A stretch of 64,000 nt of DNA from an uncultured bacterium (lineage in GTDB: Bacteria > Patescibacteriota > Saccharimonadia > Saccharimonadales > Saccharimonadaceae), in the NCBI GenBank assembly GCA_937863415.1, contig CALMFC010000014.1:62001-126000 (forward strand), read 5' to 3'. The notes below the pieces were generated by a model. That model was given only the letters and a program-made list of their open reading frames with translations, was not told the DNA's origin and made no database searches. Shown here one piece after another: positions 18,286-26,634 of the stretch. How positions within the stretch are numbered: the first letter of the stretch is position 1; the number at the start of each line of letters is the position of its first letter. Position numbers and translations under genes: made by a program.

Positions 18286-18362
18286 GGGGCATTGGCGCAG
18301 TTGGCTAGCGCGCTTCCATGGCATGGAAGAGGTCATCGGTTCGAATCCGATATGCTCCACCA
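18286..18362 (+). tRNA. tRNA-Ala (GGC)
   Basis: 77 nt with encoded CCA. Acceptor GGGGCAT/ATGCTCC, anticodon stem CTTCC/GGAAG with loop ATGGCAT, T loop TTCGAAT. Confidence 0.93.
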
Positions 18363-18366
18363 AAAA

Positions 18367-18765
18367 TTACCTAATATTACTTAGAAACTCAACTCGTATG
18401 CCACCTGTTGGTATAACCTCTTCATCCCCATCAATGTATGTTGGCGAAATTGTTTCGCTGGTGAAAAAATTATATCGCACTAATTCCTGTGGTACAAAGA
18501 TACGGATATCGTTGTTCCCAAGTACTGTTGCACTACATGCTACCCGTGCAAACGCATCAAATAACCGGTCTCCATGTTTGTTTAATGGATCAAATGGTTC
18601 ATAAGTTGGGTCTAATTGTTGTAGTGGCATGATTTCAACTTTTGCCATCGGGTCAAATGGATTGTCTCTGTCGCTAATAGTTTCTCCACTTGCAACTGCA
18701 AGGCATTCATCATGCGTTAGTGTAATAATAACCTGATCTTTTATTGTATCGAGTTTAGATTCCAT
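18367..18765 (-). CDS. Hypothetical protein
   Basis: About 132 residues from the ATG at 18765; the frame extends 12 codons further upstream. Soluble, mixed alpha/beta, with DECLAVASGETISDRDNPFDP and FVPQELVRYNF as the most protein-like segments. No family recognised. It ends 5 nt from tRNA-Ala on the other strand. Confidence 0.65.
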   Translation of the reverse strand: MESKLDTIKDQVIITLTHDECLAVASGETISDRDNPFDPMAKVEIMPLQQLDPTYEPFDPLNKHGDRLFDAFARVACSATVLGNNDIRIFVPQELVRYNFFTSETISPTYIDGDEEVIPTGGIRVEFLSNIR

Positions 18766-18860
18766 AAGTGTTAGTATCTTACTTTGTTTCGCGTTTCGCA
18801 AGCATAGGGTTAATCACTAGTACTGTTTATTGAATCGTGAATCATATAAGATAGAGGCAT

Positions 18861-20144
18861 ATGTTTAGCAAAATCATCCAAATTAAACTCGAATCATTAG
18901 TTAAGCGCTATCTGGCCAAACATTCTGATATTAAACTAGTTGTTGTTGCGGGTAGTGTTGGCAAGACGACCACTAAGGTTGCGATTGCGACGATTTTATC
19001 GCAGTCGTTTCGAGTACGTTTGCATGAGGGTAACCACAATAGCGAACTTAGCGCACCGCTAGCGATATTAGGTATTGATTATCCTGATAAAATTCGTAGT
19101 GTTGGCGCTTGGATTAATGTTTTCAGGGCAGCAAAAGAGCGCATCAAGAGCCCTACGGATGTTGACATTATTGTTCAAGAGTTGGGGAGTGATCGTATCG
19201 GTCAGATTGCACATTATCGCAAGTATTTACGTCCGGATATTGGGGTTGTAACTGCAATTTCGCCAGAACACATGGAATTTTTTGAAACGATGGAAAACGT
19301 GGCCAAAGAAGAGATGGGTGTTGCTAACTTTTCGAAACAAGCACTTATTAATCGTGACGATATTGATGGCGAATACGCCAGGCACCTGACTAACGCAGAC
19401 GTATCAACCTATGGCACTAGTGCTACGGCCGAATATCATTTTATTAGTCAGGATTTCTCTTTGAAAGACGGTTACAAGGGGCAATTTATTGCCTCTGACC
19501 TAGATAAACCTGTCGAGGTCTCAGTTCAGATTGTCGGTGAACATAGCCTTAGGTCAGTTGTAGCAGCATTTGCAGTAGGGTTAAAAATGGGAATGGACGC
19601 TAAATCTATCGCCAAGGGGCTAGCCGCAATCACAGCGGTTCCAGGCAGAATGAATATACTGCGTGGAATCAAAAACAGTATTTTAATTGACGATACATAT
19701 AACTCAAGTCCGCTTGCCGTTAAGTCGTCGCTTCAAACACTATATCAACTGTCTGCGCCACAACGGATTGCAGTTCTTGGCAGTATGAACGAATTAGGAG
19801 CTAGTTCGGCCGAAGAGCACAAAAAGGTCGGTGAGTTATGTTACCCGAACGAACTAGCCTGGGTTATTACGGTCGGCGATGAAGCCGAAAAGTATCTAGC
19901 ACCAGCCGCCAAAGCAAACGGTTGTCAGGTTAAAAGTTTTAAAACTGCAGTTGCGGCTGGCGGGTTTGTGCGTGGAGTAATCGAGACTGGTTCTATTGTG
20001 CTTTTCAAAGGCTCACAGGGTGGAATATACGTCGAAGAAGCGCTGAAGGTTGTGCTGCAAAGTGCAGCCGATGATATCAAACTTGTTCGCCAAACACCCG
20101 CTTGGATCAAGACAAAAACTGAATTCTTCTCAAACCTTTCCTAA
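18861..20144 (+). CDS. Mur ligase family protein (MurF-like, no N-terminal domain)
   Basis: 427 residues. The ATP-binding P loop GSVGKTTTK lies at 31-39, much nearer the N-terminus than in MurF, so the UDP-binding N-terminal domain is missing. Later motifs are the Mur-ligase His segment ISPEHMEFF, IVGEHSLRSVVAAFAVG, the substrate/ATP region IDDTYNSSPLAV, and IAVLGSMNELG. Mur ligases form amide bonds on peptidoglycan precursors. This one could be a shortened MurF or ligate another substrate. Confidence 0.85.
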   Translation: MFSKIIQIKLESLVKRYLAKHSDIKLVVVAGSVGKTTTKVAIATILSQSFRVRLHEGNHNSELSAPLAILGIDYPDKIRSVGAWINVFRAAKERIKSPTDVDIIVQELGSDRIGQIAHYRKYLRPDIGVVTAISPEHMEFFETMENVAKEEMGVANFSKQALINRDDIDGEYARHLTNADVSTYGTSATAEYHFISQDFSLKDGYKGQFIASDLDKPVEVSVQIVGEHSLRSVVAAFAVGLKMGMDAKSIAKGLAAITAVPGRMNILRGIKNSILIDDTYNSSPLAVKSSLQTLYQLSAPQRIAVLGSMNELGASSAEEHKKVGELCYPNELAWVITVGDEAEKYLAPAAKANGCQVKSFKTAVAAGGFVRGVIETGSIVLFKGSQGGIYVEEALKVVLQSAADDIKLVRQTPAWIKTKTEFFSNLS

Positions 20145-20153
20145 ATAGGAACT

Positions 20154-20289
20154 CCAATAACCACCTATGTTAATTTGGGAGATTGTGAAATCGGTTGCAA
20201 TAACCGATTTCAGCCGAACGCTTTAATAATGCTCCTTGCGGAGCATTATTAAAAAAGTGTGCTCCCAGGTTAATATAGGCGGTTATTGG
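20154..20289 (+). ncRNA. R2 three-way-junction repeat, copy 1
   Basis: Outer arms 20154-20181 and 20262-20289 pair over most of their length (CCAATAACC/GGTTATTGG perfect). Inside are helix A (GAAATCGG/CCGATTTC), the conserved joint AGCCGAACGC, helix B (TTTAATAATGCTCC/GGAGCATTATTAAA) and the joint AAAGTGTG. It lies between the Mur ligase and leuS. The core is shared with 25190-25335 and 51155-51310, but the outer arm sequence is not. Confidence 0.75.
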
Positions 20290-20321
20290 GCTTACCTCTG
20301 TTCGATAGTTTGTTTTTTTGT

Positions 20322-20327
20322 TATACT
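20322..20327 (+). promoter_or_regulatory. leuS -10 box
   Basis: TATACT ends 8 nt before the leuS ATG at 20336, leaving almost no leader. Confidence 0.5.
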
Positions 20328-20335
20328 GGCGGAGT

Positions 20336-22768
20336 ATGAAGCGCTATAATCCGTCCGAGATTGAACCTAAATGGCAAAAAGTTTGGGAAGATGACAAGGT
20401 CAATCAGGTGACCGTTGATGACACGCGCCAGAAAATCTATATTTCGCCGATGTTCCCATACCCTAGTGGTACTGGCATGCATACAGGCCATGCGTACGAA
20501 CACTCTATTGTTGATGCAATCGCTAGATTCCATCGTCAACTTGGCAAAAACGTCATGAACCCGATGGGTTGGGATGCATTTGGCTTGCCAACCGAAAATT
20601 TCGCTATCAAAACCGGTACATCGCCGGTTGATGCAACCAACAATTTTATCGAGAACTTTAAACGCCAGATTAAAAGATTAGGTTCCAGCATTGACTGGAG
20701 CCGTGAGATTAATACATCTGACCCTGAATATTATCGCTGGACGCAGTGGATATTCACGCAATTATTTGAACGCGATCTGGCTTATCAAAAAGAGGCTTTG
20801 CAGTGGTGGTGCCCAGTTGATAAGACAGTGCTTGCTAACGAGCAGGTGATTAACGGACGTTGTTGGCGCTGTGGCAGTGTCGTCGAGAAGAAATCGATGA
20901 ATCAGTGGTTTTTCAAAATTACCGATTATGCAGATGCATTATTAGATGAAATTCCTAATCTAGATTGGCCAGATAAAATTAAAACTGCTCAGACTAACTG
21001 GATTGGCAAATCTGTCGGTGCCGAAATTGATTTTAGTGTCGCTGGTACAGATGATACCATTATGGTCTTTTCTACTAGACCAGACACGATATTTGGTGCC
21101 ACGTTCATCGTTCTAGCGCCCGAACACCCACTAGCAAGTAAGCTTTTAACCTCTGAATACAAAGAATTTGGCGAAAGTTACATCAGAGATGCCGTTAAAA
21201 GTTCTGAAATTGACCGAATGAATGAAACTCGCGAAAAATCAGGCGTTTTTACGGGAAGTTTCGCAATTAACCCCGCAACCGGTTCAGAAATTCCAATTTG
21301 GATTGCCGATTACGTACTGGGTGGATACGGAACGGGTGCAATCATGGCAGTACCAGCGCACGACGAACGCGATAATGAGTTCGCCGAAAAATTTGAGCTG
21401 CCAATCGTACAGGTTGTCGAGAAACCATCCAAGGATTCTGATGCTGGATTATATACGGGCGAGGGTGTGTTGGTGAATTCTGGACAATATAACGGTACGC
21501 GTAGCGAAGATGCACGCGAACAAATCGTTAGCTGGTTGGAACAGCAAGGTTTGGGTCGCAGTAAGACTACCTATAAAATGCATGATTGGCTAATTAGTCG
21601 TCAACGTTATTGGGGGGCACCGATTCCAATTATTCATTGTCCAGATCACGGCGCAGTGGCGGTGCCAGCAGATCAACTGCCAGTTGTGTTACCTGAAATC
21701 GAGGACTATGCACCGAAAGGCGATGGATTGTCAGCACTTGCTAGGGCAACAGACTGGGTTAATACAACTTGTCCAACTTGCGGCGGCCCAGCCAAACGCG
21801 AAACCGACACGATGGACGGATATGCGTGCAGTAGTTGGTATTTGTTGCGTTATACGGATCCGAAAAATGATGAACAAGCTTGGGATCCAGCGATAGCTAA
21901 TTACTGGGCGCCAGTTGACTATTACGTTGGTGGCGATCATGCGGTTGCGCACTTGCTATACGTCCGTTTTTGGACACATGTATTTAACGATATGGGATTA
22001 ACCGGCTTTAAAGAACCAGTTAAAAAGCTGGTATATCACGGTTACATTAACGCCGAAGACGGTCGCAAGATGAGTAAAAGTCTGGGCAATGTGATTGATC
22101 CGCTGGATATAATCGATAAGGGTTACGGAGCCGATGCTTTGCGTACATACGTACTATTTATGGGCCCGATTGAGCTGGATGCAGCCTGGGATTCACGCGG
22201 TATCGCCGGAGTTTATCGGTTTTTGAACCGCGTTTGGGTGTTAACCCAAGAGTTTATCGAATCAGACAAGAATTTCACTGGCAATGATGATGCGGTCCGT
22301 AAGCTAAGGCATGCTACTACACGTAAAGTCACTGATGACATCAACCGATTAAGTTTTAATACAGCGATTTCGGCGTTAATGGAATACACCAACGAGCTAT
22401 ATAAACTTAAAATCAAAGGTTTTTCGAACGAAATTTGGCTTGACGCTCTACGGACACTTAGTCAGCTAATTTCACCATTTGCACCACATTTAGGGGAAGA
22501 GTTAAACCAAGAGCTTGGTGGTGAAAAACTAGTCCAGAACACTGATTGGCCTGTTTGGGATAATAGGTTTATCGTCAGCGATACCATTACTGTAATCGTG
22601 CAGGTTAACGGCAAACTAAGGGCTAAATTGACCGTCGATAAAGACATCAGCAAAGACGATGTCGAGAAGTTAGCGTTAGAGAACGAGAACGTTGCGATAT
22701 TTGTGGGCGACAAAAAACCGACCAAGGTAATTTACATACCTGGTCGATTAGTGAATATTGTCGTCTAG
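20336..22768 (+). CDS. leuS: Leucyl-tRNA synthetase
   Basis: 810 residues. The class I motif appears as PYPSGTGMHTGHAYEH (near 40), a zinc-type Cys set WWCPVDKTVLA...CWRCG near 160-185, the editing domain CP1 at about 220-410, the WYLLRYTDP region near 500 and GRKMSKSLGN near 575, where KMSKS stabilises the adenylate. It charges tRNA-Leu; one substrate, tRNA-Leu(TAA), is at 10293. I use the ATG at 20336 because the -10 box lies between it and the TTG/ATG starts upstream. Confidence 0.97.
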   Translation: MKRYNPSEIEPKWQKVWEDDKVNQVTVDDTRQKIYISPMFPYPSGTGMHTGHAYEHSIVDAIARFHRQLGKNVMNPMGWDAFGLPTENFAIKTGTSPVDATNNFIENFKRQIKRLGSSIDWSREINTSDPEYYRWTQWIFTQLFERDLAYQKEALQWWCPVDKTVLANEQVINGRCWRCGSVVEKKSMNQWFFKITDYADALLDEIPNLDWPDKIKTAQTNWIGKSVGAEIDFSVAGTDDTIMVFSTRPDTIFGATFIVLAPEHPLASKLLTSEYKEFGESYIRDAVKSSEIDRMNETREKSGVFTGSFAINPATGSEIPIWIADYVLGGYGTGAIMAVPAHDERDNEFAEKFELPIVQVVEKPSKDSDAGLYTGEGVLVNSGQYNGTRSEDAREQIVSWLEQQGLGRSKTTYKMHDWLISRQRYWGAPIPIIHCPDHGAVAVPADQLPVVLPEIEDYAPKGDGLSALARATDWVNTTCPTCGGPAKRETDTMDGYACSSWYLLRYTDPKNDEQAWDPAIANYWAPVDYYVGGDHAVAHLLYVRFWTHVFNDMGLTGFKEPVKKLVYHGYINAEDGRKMSKSLGNVIDPLDIIDKGYGADALRTYVLFMGPIELDAAWDSRGIAGVYRFLNRVWVLTQEFIESDKNFTGNDDAVRKLRHATTRKVTDDINRLSFNTAISALMEYTNELYKLKIKGFSNEIWLDALRTLSQLISPFAPHLGEELNQELGGEKLVQNTDWPVWDNRFIVSDTITVIVQVNGKLRAKLTVDKDISKDDVEKLALENENVAIFVGDKKPTKVIYIPGRLVNIVV

Positions 22769-22769
22769 A

Positions 22770-23225
22770 TTAACGGGTTTTAATAGAGGGAAGCGTAGGT
22801 TCGGGGTTGCCTTGAATTGGCGAAGGTATAGTATTCTCGGGACTACCTTGCTTGACCGCCGGCAATTCAGTATTCGCAGGATCGTCGTAGGCGCTTTCCA
22901 TTGGTAGCTGGACGTTATCAAATTCACCATTTTCCACGGCGATTTGGTGGTCAATTTGGTCACTTTGATTAATGAGGTCTTGAATTTTTTGCTGTTGAAC
23001 GTCATCAGAGTGTTCAATTGCGTTACCAATCTTGCTACCCAAAGCCATGCCAGTAAGGACAGTAGCGGCAACCATTGCACCACCACCTAGCTTCATGAGG
23101 AATCGCGTCGATTTACTATGAGACGACTCTTTAGCTTTTGATTCTTCTGCTCTTGGCTGTTCGCTCATTATTTTTTTGGCCCTCTGAGCGGCCTCATGGT
23201 GTTCTCTTGTGGTGGAATCATTCAT
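22770..23225 (-). CDS. Single-pass membrane protein of unknown function
   Basis: 151 residues. A charged N-terminus (about 1-42), one helix LGGGAMVAATVLTGMALGSKIG (about 45-66, split here for its two halves), then a Pro/Glu/Asn-rich tail. It probably anchors an extracytoplasmic tail. It overlaps nothing and converges with leuS. No family recognised. Confidence 0.7.
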   Translation of the reverse strand: MNDSTTREHHEAAQRAKKIMSEQPRAEESKAKESSHSKSTRFLMKLGGGAMVAATVLTGMALGSKIGNAIEHSDDVQQQKIQDLINQSDQIDHQIAVENGEFDNVQLPMESAYDDPANTELPAVKQGSPENTIPSPIQGNPEPTLPSIKTR

Positions 23226-23276
23226 GTATGCATCATACCACTAATGCTAATAAAAGTCAATGTTATAACATAAACC

Positions 23277-23305
23277 TTGAGGTCGGGGTGGTTTTCTAGT
23301 ATAAT
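23277..23305 (+). promoter_or_regulatory. Strong promoter for rpmF-nusB
   Basis: TTGAGG (23277-23282), 17-nt spacer, perfect TATAAT (23300-23305). Start of transcription would be about 40 nt before rpmF. Confidence 0.85.
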
Positions 23306-23348
23306 GAACCTAAGTTTTAACATATAAACCTACAAAGGAGTACTTTAC

Positions 23349-23498
23349 ATGGGACAACCGAAAAAACAGAGTAGCCCGCGCAAAACCGGTCTACGCCGAA
23401 GCCATCTTCGTCTCGAGCTTGCTCGTCGCGTTAACGCCAAATCTCCAGTCAAAGCGCGAACAACTCGCAAAGAAACTGGCAAAGCAATAGCAAAGTAA
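23349..23498 (+). CDS. rpmF: Ribosomal protein bL32
   Basis: 49 residues beginning MGQPKKQSSPRKTGLRRSH, the basic N-terminal pattern of bL32 (pPK...S.rR...RR.H). It lacks the Cys zinc ligands of some bL32 forms. An AAAGGAG ribosome site lies 8 nt upstream of the ATG. It leads the nusB-NUDIX-rnc cluster; rpmF near rnc is a common bacterial arrangement. Confidence 0.88.
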   Translation: MGQPKKQSSPRKTGLRRSHLRLELARRVNAKSPVKARTTRKETGKAIAK

Positions 23499-23545
23499 TT
23501 TTTGCTATTACCTTAAAACAATAATCAAAGAAAGAATCAAACGCT

Positions 23546-24004
23546 ATGGCATCCAATCGCCACCTCGGTCGCATCGTTGCACTGCAAACGCTATACGAAT
23601 ATGAGTTTCGGGTTCAATCCGATGACTCGTCGGCTGATATTGATGATATCTTGGCTCGGAATCTGCACAGATACGAGTCAGCTATTGACGATCGGGGATT
23701 TGTAGAACAACTGGTCAAAGGGGTTTTAAAGCAACAGGATGACCTGGATGCCAAAATACAGCCTATTGCACCAGATTGGCCAATTAGTCAGATAGCTAGA
23801 ATCGATCGTAACATTTTGAGGATTGGTGTTTATGAACTATTACACCAAGCCAAAAAAGTACCACCAAAAGTGGTAATAAATGAGGCGGTTGAACTGGCAA
23901 AAGCGTTTGGTTCTGATAACTCAAGCAAGTTCATTAATGGGGTGCTAGGCACCGCATTTCGAACTCTTGTAGAGGAACAATCAGATGCAACCACCTCAGT
24001 TTGA
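23546..24004 (+). CDS. nusB: Transcription antitermination factor NusB
   Basis: 152 residues with the NusB fold signatures: [16 protein letters not shown] at the start, the [23 protein letters not shown] segment (about 91-113), and [25 protein letters not shown] (about 115-139). It binds boxA RNA with S10 to support rRNA transcription. The 3' end overlaps the NUDIX start by 20 nt. Confidence 0.95.
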   Translation: MASNRHLGRIVALQTLYEYEFRVQSDDSSADIDDILARNLHRYESAIDDRGFVEQLVKGVLKQQDDLDAKIQPIAPDWPISQIARIDRNILRIGVYELLHQAKKVPPKVVINEAVELAKAFGSDNSSKFINGVLGTAFRTLVEEQSDATTSV

Positions 24005-24479
24005 TAAATTCAAAAAATACTTTAATCGCAAGAAACCTTCAATTCAAGAGATAGTCCGCGAACCAACCGCTGGCGGTGTGGTATTTCGTCGCGACGCTAA
24101 TAATGGCGTTGAGATTTTGTTAATTCAAGATTCCAAGGATCGCTGGACTATTCCAAAGGGTCATATCGAAGAAGGCGAAACTGCTCAAGAGACTGCAAAA
24201 CGCGAAATAGGCGAAGAGGCAGGCCTACACCAGACCGAAATATTAGGCTGGTTAGGTAAAATACACTTTAGGTATCGTCGTGTCGATAAGTTAGTACTTA
24301 TGACCACTCAGATTTATCTAGTCAAAGCACTGGGTGACACAGATGCGATTCAAAAAGAAGAGTGGATGAATGATATAAAATGGTTTAAATTTAATGATGC
24401 ATTAGACAAAATAGAATATGAAGATATTGGTAAGCTAATGCTAATGGCAATGAAACGAATTAGACAGGAGAAACTATAA
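23985..24479 (+). CDS. NUDIX hydrolase
   Basis: 164 residues. The NUDIX box [20 protein letters not shown] starts at about residue 59, with the Glu residues that bind Mg2+. Sequence before it (AGGVVFRRD) and after fits MutT/Ap4A-type enzymes. It hydrolyses a nucleoside diphosphate-linked compound; the exact substrate is unclear. Coupled to nusB by overlap and to rnc by 1-nt spacing. Confidence 0.92.
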   Translation: MQPPQFDKFKKYFNRKKPSIQEIVREPTAGGVVFRRDANNGVEILLIQDSKDRWTIPKGHIEEGETAQETAKREIGEEAGLHQTEILGWLGKIHFRYRRVDKLVLMTTQIYLVKALGDTDAIQKEEWMNDIKWFKFNDALDKIEYEDIGKLMLMAMKRIRQEKL

Positions 24480-24480
24480 T

Positions 24481-25185
24481 ATGACAGGAATGCAAATTGC
24501 TCCGTATCAGGACTTTGCAAAGGCGAAACTAGGATTTGAATTCAACGATATTCAACTTCTTGTTACTGCTTTGACACATCGAAGTTATGTCAACGAGCAC
24601 AAAAAAAGCGTAAGCGAACACAATGAACGATTAGAATTTTTGGGCGATGCGGTACTAGAGTTAATTGTGACTGATTATTTATTCCATAACTTCTCTGAAC
24701 CAGAAGGGATCTTGACTAGTTGGCGCGCAGCCTTGGTACGCACTGAAAGTATCGGTGAAGCCGGCGCCAAATTAGGTTACGAGCCGTTGGTTCGAATGAG
24801 CCGCGGCGAAAAGAATGGTAGTGATCGTGCCCGCCAGCAGATTTTAGCAAACGCGTTCGAGGCGGTAACTGGTGCTATTTATTTGGAGCGTGGTTATGAC
24901 GACGCGGCTAAGTTTATCCATAAACATATAATCAGTAAACTAGATGGGATTTTGGAGTCTGGCAGTTGGCGCGACGCCAAGTCTCATCTGCAGGAAGTTG
25001 CTCAACACGAGGATAACCAAACTCCTCAATACCGTTTAATGGATGAGGTTGGTCCAGATCACGACAAGATTTTTACATTAGGTGTTTACGTCGGTTCAAA
25101 ACTCATGGGCAAGGGTAGTGGAACCAGTAAACAAATTGCTCAACAAGCTGCTGCCGCCGCTGCCTTAAAGAAGTATGGAAAGTAG
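24481..25185 (+). CDS. rnc: Ribonuclease III
   Basis: 234 residues. The catalytic domain has NERLEFLGDAVLEL (about 48-61), with Glu/Asp metal ligands, and a second ligand set in ANAFEAVTGAIYLE (about 121-134). A C-terminal dsRNA-binding domain begins near 160 (AKSHLQEVAQ) and ends SKQIAQQAAAAAALKKYG. It processes rRNA precursors and structured RNAs. It may also act on the repeat RNAs in this window; that is speculation. Confidence 0.96.
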   Translation: MTGMQIAPYQDFAKAKLGFEFNDIQLLVTALTHRSYVNEHKKSVSEHNERLEFLGDAVLELIVTDYLFHNFSEPEGILTSWRAALVRTESIGEAGAKLGYEPLVRMSRGEKNGSDRARQQILANAFEAVTGAIYLERGYDDAAKFIHKHIISKLDGILESGSWRDAKSHLQEVAQHEDNQTPQYRLMDEVGPDHDKIFTLGVYVGSKLMGKGSGTSKQIAQQAAAAAALKKYGK

Positions 25186-25189
25186 TCTG

Positions 25190-25335
25190 AATCTTTGAGA
25201 CTAGTCAGCTCACAAGAAGAGACTGTGAAATCCGAGGCGTACCCGAGGGTTTCTGCCGAACGCTTAAAATAAACTCCATACGGAGTTTATTTTAAAAAGT
25301 GTGCTCTTCGAGTGAGTTGACTGGTTTTAAAGATT
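25190..25335 (+). ncRNA. R2 three-way-junction repeat, copy 2
   Basis: Outer arms 25190-25221 and 25304-25335 pair over about 30 bp; four positions are G-T or T-G on the plus strand and would be A-C mismatches on the minus strand. Helix A GAAATCC/GGGTTTC, joint TGCCGAACGC, perfect 14-bp helix B TTAAAATAAACTCC/GGAGTTTATTTTAA, joint AAAGTGTG. It lies between rnc and rpsP. Confidence 0.78.
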
Positions 25336-25430
25336 CGTTAACGGCTTGATTGACATCAGGGGCCAAACAGTGTAAACTTGAACAAGTCGTAAATAATTTT
25401 TAAAGTGAAGTAAAAGGAAAAGTATCATTT

Positions 25431-25874
25431 ATGCTCGCAATTCGTTTGCAACGCGTCGGTCGTCAGGGCTACGCAACTTATCGTTTAGCTGTTCAAGAGG
25501 CAAGTCGTCACCCATCTAGCGGTCGTGTTGTTGCTTACGTTGGTAGCTATAATCCACACACCAAGGTCGCTAATATCCAAGCGGAACTAGCGCAAAAGTA
25601 CCTTGATAATGGCGCTCAGCCTACTCCACGTGTCGTTAAATTACTAGCAGATGCGGGTGTTAAGCTGCCTAAGTGGGTCAAAAAGGCTGACGTCAAGACT
25701 AAATCAATTCGTCACGCCGAAAAACTTCGCCGAAATCGTCCAGCGGTTGAAACTCCGGTTGAGGAAACCCCTGTCGAAGACACACCAGGCGAGGAACCTG
25801 CAGTTGAAGAACCAACTGAGGCTACCGAAACTCCAGCCGAAGATACTCCGGCTGAACCAGAAAAAGCTGAATAA
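25431..25874 (+). CDS. rpsP: Ribosomal protein bS16 with acidic C-terminal extension
   Basis: 147 residues. The first about 80 are bS16 (MLAIRLQRVGRQGYATYRLAV; GRVVAYVGSYNPH; DNGAQPTPRVVKLL). The remaining about 60 are an acidic repeat-like tail of Glu, Pro, Thr and Ala built on PVEETPVED units. bS16 is a small-subunit protein needed for 30S assembly; the tail is not part of the usual 80-90-aa protein. Confidence 0.96.
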   Translation: MLAIRLQRVGRQGYATYRLAVQEASRHPSSGRVVAYVGSYNPHTKVANIQAELAQKYLDNGAQPTPRVVKLLADAGVKLPKWVKKADVKTKSIRHAEKLRRNRPAVETPVEETPVEDTPGEEPAVEEPTEATETPAEDTPAEPEKAE

Positions 25875-25876
25875 TT

Positions 25877-25900
25877 AAAACGCCCAACCGGGCGTTTTTA
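25877..25900 (+). terminator. Terminator after rpsP
   Basis: AAAACGCCC/GGGCGTTTTT hairpin with AACC loop, directly after the stop codon. Confidence 0.92.
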
Positions 25901-25975
25901 AATTGATAAATTTTGCTTGTGCTACAATAGATTTACACGGTACCAGTAAGTAAGACGGGGTTATGGAGGGCTAAT

Positions 25976-26410
25976 ATGTCAACAATAGACCAACAATTCA
26001 TAGAATATATCGTAAAATCGCTAGTCGGACATCCAGATGATGTGGTTGTCGAGCGTTTAATCGACGAAAAAGGTGTGTTACTAACACTAACTGTTAATCC
26101 AGAGGATTTAGGACGTGTCATTGGTAAGCGTGGCGTTACAGCCCAGAGCTTACGTACACTGCTACGTGCACTTGGAACCAAAAATGACGCAAGGTACAAT
26201 CTAAAAATTGCCAATAATGACGAAGATCGCGAACGTTATGAGTCAAGTAGACCCGCTAAATCAGACTCCAGTGAAGGTTCGCCCGAACAAGTTGCACCAG
26301 AAGCCGAGGTCCCTGAGGAGAACTCAACGGATGAGGCTGTGGATAACAGCTCTGATTATTCAAAAAAGACTCGTGAAGAGCTTGCAGAATTAGACGACCT
26401 CGATATATAA
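25976..26410 (+). CDS. khpA: KH-domain RNA-binding protein (KhpA-like)
   Basis: 144 residues. Residues about 1-80 match KhpA: FIEYIVKSLVGHPDDVVVE, then the KH core LGRVIGKRGVTAQSLRTLLRA with the GKRG loop. The rest is an acidic Ser/Glu/Pro tail ending ELAELDDLDI. It sits in the rpsP-khpA-trmD order common to many bacteria. KhpA binds RNA in the cytoplasm and influences cell division in other phyla. Confidence 0.9.
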   Translation: MSTIDQQFIEYIVKSLVGHPDDVVVERLIDEKGVLLTLTVNPEDLGRVIGKRGVTAQSLRTLLRALGTKNDARYNLKIANNDEDRERYESSRPAKSDSSEGSPEQVAPEAEVPEENSTDEAVDNSSDYSKKTREELAELDDLDI

Positions 26411-26471
26411 CCCCTGTTCCAGGGCTTGAAGCACTGCCTCATTCGGTCTACAATTCTTTTCACGAAAAGTC

Positions 26472-26618
26472 TTGTTGTTACTCATTTCGCTATGCTATAA
26501 TAAACATTAGTACAAAGCACATGACTTTGAACTGCGAGAAGCTCTAATGCGAGAGCAACAAAGTATATTGTTGAGAGCCTTATATGTGTAAAAAACCGCC
26601 CATCTAGGGTGGTTTTTT
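26472..26618 (+). ncRNA. Candidate leader or small RNA upstream of trmD
   Basis: A promoter (TTGTTG 26472-26477, TATAAT 26496-26501) would start an RNA near 26508. The RNA has arms CACAT/ATGTG around a GCTCT-AATGCG-AGAGC hairpin and an ACAA/TTGT hairpin. It ends in a strong terminator (AACCGCCC/GGGTGGTT plus six T, 26590-26618). The terminator stops 16 nt before trmD. It could be an attenuator or an independent small RNA; I could not match a known class. Confidence 0.6.
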
Positions 26619-26634
26619 GTTATGATGGTAACTG

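Noticed and set aside
20181-20268. R2 copies as ordinary rho-independent terminators
   Set aside because: In the core orientation helix B is followed by an A run, not a T run, and one copy lies in a divergent promoter region. Two inner helices plus a conserved joint go beyond a terminator.
26508-26618. T-box or known riboswitch before trmD
   Set aside because: No T-box sequence (TGGNACCGCG-like) or recognisable aptamer was found; left as an unclassified RNA.
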